Assembly: GCA_023406915.1 (NCBI GenBank)
Contig: JAEXTR010000286.1
Location: 1 to 10,552 of the forward strand
Reading direction: 5' to 3'
DNA length: 10,552 nucleotides
Origin: Bacteroidota bacterium
Lineage (GTDB): Bacteria > Bacteroidota > Ignavibacteria > Ignavibacteriales > Ignavibacteriaceae
Below, in pieces: positions 7,090 through 10,552 of the stretch. The notes under the pieces were generated by a model that worked only from the letters and a program-made list of their open reading frames with translations, did no database searches and was not told where the DNA came from. Made by a program: the position numbers and the translations under genes. How positions within the stretch are numbered: position 1 is the stretch's first letter; each line of letters starts with the position of its first letter.

Positions 7090-8064
7090 ATGCAGCAGTA
7101 TCACGATGATCCTGAAAATGAATCCCCTGAAGAGCATGAACCTGATCAGCACGAACTGAAGAATGATGAATCCTCCGGTCAGTCTGACGATGGAAACGAG
7201 ACTGGAAACCCACCCCGGAGGAAAAAGTCAAAGTTCAGTGCATTCCTGTTTCTCCTTATAATTCCCCTGATACTTGTTCTGATACTCCGCACATTTGTGG
7301 TGGAGGCATCTCTTATTCCAACCTCCTCAATGGAGGAAACGCTTCTGCCCGGCGACTTTATGATGGTTAATAAACTCGTGTTCGGAGCCCGGATCAGTGG
7401 TGAAATTCCATGGGTAGGGATAGCATTACCAGAAATAAAGATCCCCGGATTCAGAAGCCCGAAAGCTTCCGATGTTGTCGTATTCCGCTTCCCGGGCGAA
7501 AAAAATATCATCCACCCCCCTGAAGGTCTTTTTTATGTAAAAAGAATAGTCGCTGGTCCAGGCGATACTCTTGAAATCAGGGATAAGGCACTATACGTGA
7601 ATAGTGAAAGAGTTGGTCTGCCCCCCCTTGGGAAGTTTACACGCACTGCAAAACAAAAAGGATTTCGTACAGAAGGTATCTTTCCTGCCGGATCAGGATG
7701 GAATGAGGATAACTATGGTCCGCTGGTCATCCCGCGCGCTGGCAGTACTCTCTACCTGAACCCGGAAAATCTTGAAACTTACAAAATGCTGATAAACCGG
7801 GAGCTTCTTAAATATGCTGTTGAAATGAAGAATGATACAATCAGCATAGACGGTATCAAAATAGATACCTATACAGTTCAGAAAAACTACTACTTTATGC
7901 TCGGTGATAACCGGGATGACTCTTACGATAGCCGGTTCTGGGGATTCGTGCCCGAAGACCTGATCACAGGGAAAGCATGGTTTATCTACTGGTCCGTTAA
8001 TCCGCTTTCTCAGGGACTCCTTGAATCCCTAAGACCTGCAAGAATTTTTCAATGTATAGAATGA
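7090..8064 (+). CDS. lepB: Signal peptidase I with acidic N-terminal tail and long periplasmic insert
   Basis: Membrane serine protease that removes signal peptides from exported proteins, using a Ser/Lys dyad on the periplasmic side. S80 (IPTSSM, followed by TLLPGD) is the nucleophile and K151 (YVKRIVAGPGD) the general base; the C-terminal box GDNRDDSYDSRFWG (272-285) is intact. There is one clear membrane helix at about 50-68, preceded by RRKKSK, so the N-terminus is cytoplasmic. E. coli LepB has two helices. Residues 1-40 are very rich in D, E, H, N and look disordered. Between boxes, roughly residues 176-265, is a long insert with NEDNYGPLVIP, a type I recall from Bacteroidetes-like signal peptidases. 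ATG 7090 is the only plausible start: the frame is closed by the lepA stop nine bases upstream, and I see no Shine-Dalgarno, so translation may be coupled to lepA. Its own stop overlaps the kdsC ribosome binding site. Confidence 0.95.
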   Translation: MQQYHDDPENESPEEHEPDQHELKNDESSGQSDDGNETGNPPRRKKSKFSAFLFLLIIPLILVLILRTFVVEASLIPTSSMEETLLPGDFMMVNKLVFGARISGEIPWVGIALPEIKIPGFRSPKASDVVVFRFPGEKNIIHPPEGLFYVKRIVAGPGDTLEIRDKALYVNSERVGLPPLGKFTRTAKQKGFRTEGIFPAGSGWNEDNYGPLVIPRAGSTLYLNPENLETYKMLINRELLKYAVEMKNDTISIDGIKIDTYTVQKNYYFMLGDNRDDSYDSRFWGFVPEDLITGKAWFIYWSVNPLSQGLLESLRPARIFQCIE

Positions 8065-8070
8065 AAGGAG
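8064..8070 (+). promoter_or_regulatory. Strong ribosome binding site of kdsC, which may select a CTG start
   Basis: AAAGGAG begins on the last base of the lepB stop. It lies 21 bases from the first ATG (8092), too far for normal initiation, but only six bases from an in-frame CTG at 8077. Either a rare CTG start adds five residues (LASDS, with the first read as Met), or the spacing is unusual. Confidence 0.55.
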
Positions 8071-8091
8071 TCTTATCTGGCTTCTGATTCA

Positions 8092-8586
8092 ATGGATTTA
8101 AAGCAAAAACTAAGCAAAATCAGGATTCTGCTCACAGATGTGGATGGAGTTCTTACTGATGGCGGCGTCTATTATTCCCTTGATGGCATCATGCTGCTGA
8201 AATTCAACGTAAAAGATGGCATGGGTACACTCCTGCTGAAGGATGCGGGCATCATGACAGGCATCATTACATCCGCAACTAACGGAATCGGCAAAGTCCG
8301 GGGTGATTTGCTGAAATTTAATTATGTATATGCCGGGGTGACTGATAAAACCGTTGTACTTGAGGAAATTCTCTCAAAAACCGGGCTGACACCTGATCAG
8401 GCTGCATTTATTGGTGATGATGTCAATGATGGGGAAATTCTGAAAAAGGTAGGCTTTAGTGCTTCCCCGGCAGATGCACATCCTGATATCAAAACTCTGG
8501 TGGATTATGTTTGCTCGGCTGAAGGAGGAAAGGGTGTCTATCGTGAGGTGGGGGATATGATTCTCAAAGCTCGTATTTCAGTATAA
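8092..8586 (+). CDS. kdsC: KdsC-like HAD phosphatase (3-deoxy-D-manno-octulosonate 8-phosphate phosphatase family)
   Basis: Small cap-less HAD phosphatase that by family releases phosphate from Kdo8P to give Kdo for lipopolysaccharide; members work as cytoplasmic tetramers. Of 164 residues (from ATG 8092), motif I is D16-V-D18-GVLTDG, motif III lysine is K86 (GVTDK), and motif IV is G108-D109-D110-VND113. The C-terminal tail EGGKGVYRE (144-152) is the KdsC-type arm that reaches into the neighbouring active site. Odd point: motif II reads ITSATNG (59-65), where most family members have TGR. The related nonulosonate or KDN 9-phosphate phosphatases and the phosphatase part of fused enzymes share this fold, so substrate is inferred. 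The true start may be CTG 8077, judged by the ribosome binding site. Last gene of the lepA operon by spacing; I see no clear terminator after it. Confidence 0.88.
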   Translation: MDLKQKLSKIRILLTDVDGVLTDGGVYYSLDGIMLLKFNVKDGMGTLLLKDAGIMTGIITSATNGIGKVRGDLLKFNYVYAGVTDKTVVLEEILSKTGLTPDQAAFIGDDVNDGEILKKVGFSASPADAHPDIKTLVDYVCSAEGGKGVYREVGDMILKARISV

Positions 8587-8616
8587 TCGTGCTGATTTGT
8601 CTTTTTTATTATACCG

Positions 8617-8630
8617 AATTTTCCAAAATT
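8617..8630. repeat. Short palindrome upstream of the alkaline phosphatase gene
   Basis: AATTTT-CC-AAAATT is a perfect 6-base inverted repeat around a two-base centre, in the 82-base gap between kdsC and the phosphatase. Its size and symmetry suit a dimeric regulator site, but AT-rich palindromes of this length also arise by chance. I could not place a convincing -35/-10 pair in this gap. Confidence 0.25.
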
Positions 8631-8671
8631 AAAGGTTCGTTTTAATCCCGTTCATTATCTGGAGAAATGTG

Positions 8672-10135
8672 ATGAAAGATCACATCATAAGAAAACATAG
8701 AAAAGCAAATATCCTCACGATAGCAGTGACTATTACAATGCTCATAAGTGTGGTTTTTCAAGCTTCAGCACAGGAAAAGAAACACAAAACTGCAAAAAAC
8801 ATCATTTTTCTCATTGGTGATGGTATGGGGTATAATCATATCAAGGCTGGAGGATACTATCTGCATGGGAAAGAGGGAGAACTCAGATTTCAGCAGTTCC
8901 CGGTTTTGTATGGTATGTCCACCTACTCAGCTGAACTGGATAAACCTTTACCATCTCGTTTTAATGATGACTCGGTTTCTACGACTGCCGGAGGAGGCTA
9001 TTGTCCGGCTTTTGCATGGAGCAGTTTTGCTTATCTGAAATCCCGTTTTACTGACTCTGCACCTGCTGCCACTGCAATGAGTACGGGATTCAAAACCTAT
9101 AATGCCTCAATTGGTATGGATATGAACCGTAAACCCCTGAAACATTTCTCTCAGGCAGCAAAGGAATATGGTAAGTCCACCGGTGTAATTACTACCGTTC
9201 CCTTTTCTCATGCAACCCCCGCAGGTTTTTCTGCGCATAATATCCACAGGAATAATTATTCTCAGATTGCTGCTGAGATGTTGCTTGATACCCGTCATGA
9301 TGTGATTATGGGGGGCGGAAATCCGGGATATGATGAAAATGCCATGCCTTTGAAAGGACCCTGGAATTTTAAGTTGTGTGGTGACAGCACCATGTGGTTC
9401 GACTTGCTTGATGGGAAGACAGACGTCCGTTTTAATGGAGCAATAAATCAGGTGGAGGATGCAGATGGTGATGGAAAACCAGATCCATGGCTGTTGATCC
9501 AGGAGGTTGAGGACTTCAGGAAATTTGGTGTAGGTGACGCTCCAAAAAGATTGTTTGGGGTTCCGAAAGCAGCTCAGACTCTTCATCAGGCGAGAACTGG
9601 CAAAGGTGATGGAACACCGTATTCGGTTCCGCTGAATCCTGGCGTACCAACACTGAAAGAAATGACACTTGCTGCAATCAATGTATTGGATGATAATTCG
9701 AAGGGTTTCTTCCTTATGATTGAAGGTGGCGCCATTGACTGGGCAAGCCATGCTAACCAGTCTGACAGGCTCCTGGAAGAATTCATTGATTTTAATAATG
9801 CAGTTGATGCAGTGATTGATTGGGTCGAGACAAACAGTAGTTGGGATGAAACCCTGGTTATTGTTACAGGTGATCATGAAACTGGTCTCCTCTGGGGTCC
9901 CAACTCAGGTGGGAATGTGTTTAATCCGATTGTAAATAATGGGAAAGGCAAGGTCCCTGGTATGGAATGGCACTCAACCAACCATACGAACAGCCTTATT
10001 GCCGTCTACGCAAAAGGTGCCGGTTCCCATATGATCCATGCTTATGCTGACGAATATGATCCGGTCAGAGGCAGGTTTATTAACAATACTGAAATCCCAC
10101 AGGTGTTTTTCAGACTGCTGGAGAACGAACAGTAA
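8672..10135 (+). CDS. Exported alkaline phosphatase, PhoA superfamily
   Basis: Zinc/magnesium phosphomonoesterase that frees phosphate from organic esters outside the inner membrane. Numbered from ATG 8672 (487 residues): a signal peptide with basic start and hydrophobic core, likely cut after QASA (A33). The active site is complete: D50 (GDGMG), nucleophile S129 (TDSAPAATA, followed by STG), H180-A-T182, R193, E351 (MIEGG), D356, H360, D401-H402 (TGDHETG) and H438 (NHT). Where E. coli PhoA has D153 and K328, this protein has H180 and W357. Residues 263-271 read DADGDGKPD, a DxDxDGxxD loop like those binding calcium in thrombospondin type 3 and dockerin repeats, within an insert at about 230-310. 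GTG 8669 is also in frame, but GGAG at 8661-8664 is better spaced for ATG 8672. Adjacent to kdsC but 82 bases apart, so probably a separate unit. No Pho box seen. Confidence 0.95.
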   Translation: MKDHIIRKHRKANILTIAVTITMLISVVFQASAQEKKHKTAKNIIFLIGDGMGYNHIKAGGYYLHGKEGELRFQQFPVLYGMSTYSAELDKPLPSRFNDDSVSTTAGGGYCPAFAWSSFAYLKSRFTDSAPAATAMSTGFKTYNASIGMDMNRKPLKHFSQAAKEYGKSTGVITTVPFSHATPAGFSAHNIHRNNYSQIAAEMLLDTRHDVIMGGGNPGYDENAMPLKGPWNFKLCGDSTMWFDLLDGKTDVRFNGAINQVEDADGDGKPDPWLLIQEVEDFRKFGVGDAPKRLFGVPKAAQTLHQARTGKGDGTPYSVPLNPGVPTLKEMTLAAINVLDDNSKGFFLMIEGGAIDWASHANQSDRLLEEFIDFNNAVDAVIDWVETNSSWDETLVIVTGDHETGLLWGPNSGGNVFNPIVNNGKGKVPGMEWHSTNHTNSLIAVYAKGAGSHMIHAYADEYDPVRGRFINNTEIPQVFFRLLENEQ

Positions 10136-10166
10136 ACATTTCTGACATTTTAGGAGACGGAGAAAA

Positions 10167-10277
10167 ATGGAAAATCACCGCTTCCTGATATGCAGTTTTA
10201 CACGAGGTTTTATTAGATTGTGGCAGGCGTTTCCTTTGCTTTACGCCTGCTTACAACACAGCTCATCACCAAATTGA
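10167..10277 (+). CDS. Possible small ORF, 36 codons
   Basis: ATG 10167 follows two purine-rich sites (AGGAG 10152-10156; GGAG 10159-10162) and the frame stops at TGA 10275-10277, only 12 bases before the next gene and 31 bases after the phosphatase stop. The peptide begins MENHRFLICSFTRG and has a hydrophobic middle (WQAFPLLYACL). I recognise no family. Against it: several rare-looking codons (ATA, CGA, AGA) and a hairpin covering its middle. It could be a leader peptide, a small membrane peptide, or chance. Confidence 0.3.
   Translation: MENHRFLICSFTRGFIRLWQAFPLLYACLQHSSSPN
10223..10250 (+). other. Perfect 8-bp hairpin between alkaline phosphatase and the last gene
   Basis: GCAGGCGT (10223-10230) and ACGCCTGC (10243-10250) pair perfectly around a 12-base pyrimidine-rich loop. 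Six of eight pairs are G-C. No T-run follows on either strand, so it is not a classical terminator. It may end transcription weakly, protect the phosphatase mRNA 3' end, or act as an attenuator before the next gene. Confidence 0.5.
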
Positions 10278-10289
10278 ACTGGAATCGTA

Positions 10290-10552
10290 ATGAAAAACCC
10301 GTTTTCGCTTATCATTTTTATGTGGATACTATTGACGGCTACTATGATACCTCAAACAGGGAATACAGAAATTGACCGGCTCATTGCTGAAGGAAGCTTT
10401 GCTAAAGCCTCCAGGATGATTGACGAATTGATTATCAGCGGTGATCTTTCCCAGCTTCAGATATGGGAACTCGCTTTTCAGAAAGAACGGCTCAGACGTA
10501 TCAGGCTGGACTTTAAAAGAACCGCTGACGATGTCAGGAAAGTGGTTGAACC
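10290..10552 (+). CDS. Exported protein of unknown function, N-terminal 87 residues (3' end outside window)
   Basis: Open frame from ATG 10290 to the right edge with no stop. The start MKNPFSLIIFMWILLTATMI is a signal peptide or membrane anchor, with cleavage plausible near residue 22-26. The mature part is helical and charged: IDRLIAEGSFAKASRMIDEL reads like a tetratricopeptide-type helix pair, and WELAFQKERLRRIRLDFKRT follows. The latter recalls the region before transglutaminase-like domains in some FCB proteins; this is memory, not something the window proves, because the catalytic part would lie beyond the edge. A weak TGGAA at 10280-10284 precedes the ATG. It may belong with the alkaline phosphatase unit, separated by the small ORF and hairpin. 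Coding status is well supported by the open frame and signal sequence; function is not. Confidence 0.75.
   Translation, partial: MKNPFSLIIFMWILLTATMIPQTGNTEIDRLIAEGSFAKASRMIDELIISGDLSQLQIWELAFQKERLRRIRLDFKRTADDVRKVVE

Noticed and set aside
8555..8612. Terminator after kdsC (T-run at 8602-8607)
   Set aside because: Only an imperfect stem (AGCTCG with CGTGCT, one mismatch, AT-rich interior) precedes the T-run, with several bases between; not strong enough to call.
9107..9877. Minus-strand frame of 256 codons antisense to the alkaline phosphatase
   Set aside because: The plus strand holds the full set of catalytic motifs through this stretch; the antisense product is rich in Cys and Ile without domain order.
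1..10552. CRISPR array, insertion sequence, tRNA, or defence cluster
   Set aside because: I saw no regular direct repeats, transposase motifs, tRNA-like cloverleaf, or defence-type domains; gaps between genes are short and composition looks uniform.

Overview
The window looks like ordinary chromosomal DNA from a Gram-negative bacterium. The best guess is a member of the Bacteroidetes/FCB neighbourhood that uses Shine-Dalgarno sequences. The Gram-negative call rests on a KdsC-type Kdo8P phosphatase (lipopolysaccharide synthesis) and several proteins with AxA-type signal peptides. The FCB guess rests on the type I signal peptidase, which carries a long insert with an NEDNYGPLxIP motif, and on the general look of the secreted phosphoesterase. 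Clear GGAG-like ribosome binding sites precede most genes, which argues against classical Bacteroidia. The lineage is inference; no marker here fixes it.

Layout. A secreted calcineurin-like metallophosphoesterase runs leftwards off the left edge (minus strand, 413 to 1). A divergent intergenic region follows, with a good sigma70-like promoter at 634-662. It drives a plus-strand operon: an M16 zinc peptidase, then nuoG, nuoH and nuoI of respiratory complex I. The operon ends at a textbook intrinsic terminator (5175-5200). A second tight operon holds lepA (EF4), lepB (signal peptidase I) and a kdsC-like HAD phosphatase. After an 82-base gap comes a complete exported alkaline phosphatase. The right end has a possible 36-codon small ORF containing a perfect 8-bp hairpin, then the first 87 codons of an exported protein cut by the window edge.

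How the genes fit together. NuoG (peripheral arm, Fe-S clusters and a degenerate molybdopterin-type domain), NuoH (membrane subunit next to the quinone site) and NuoI (two 4Fe-4S clusters) form the electron path from the NADH module towards quinone. No other complex I gene lies next to them, so the rest must be elsewhere. LepA, LepB and KdsC serve translation, protein export and the outer membrane. Two exported phosphatases, one at each end, would act in the periplasm or outside the cell.

I found no convincing undescribed system. The points most worth checking are the isolated nuoGHI block behind a protease gene, the compact NuoG that keeps the N7 cluster ligands, the His/Trp-type active site and calcium-loop-like motif of the alkaline phosphatase, a possible CTG start on kdsC with an altered motif II, and the small ORF with hairpin near the right end.
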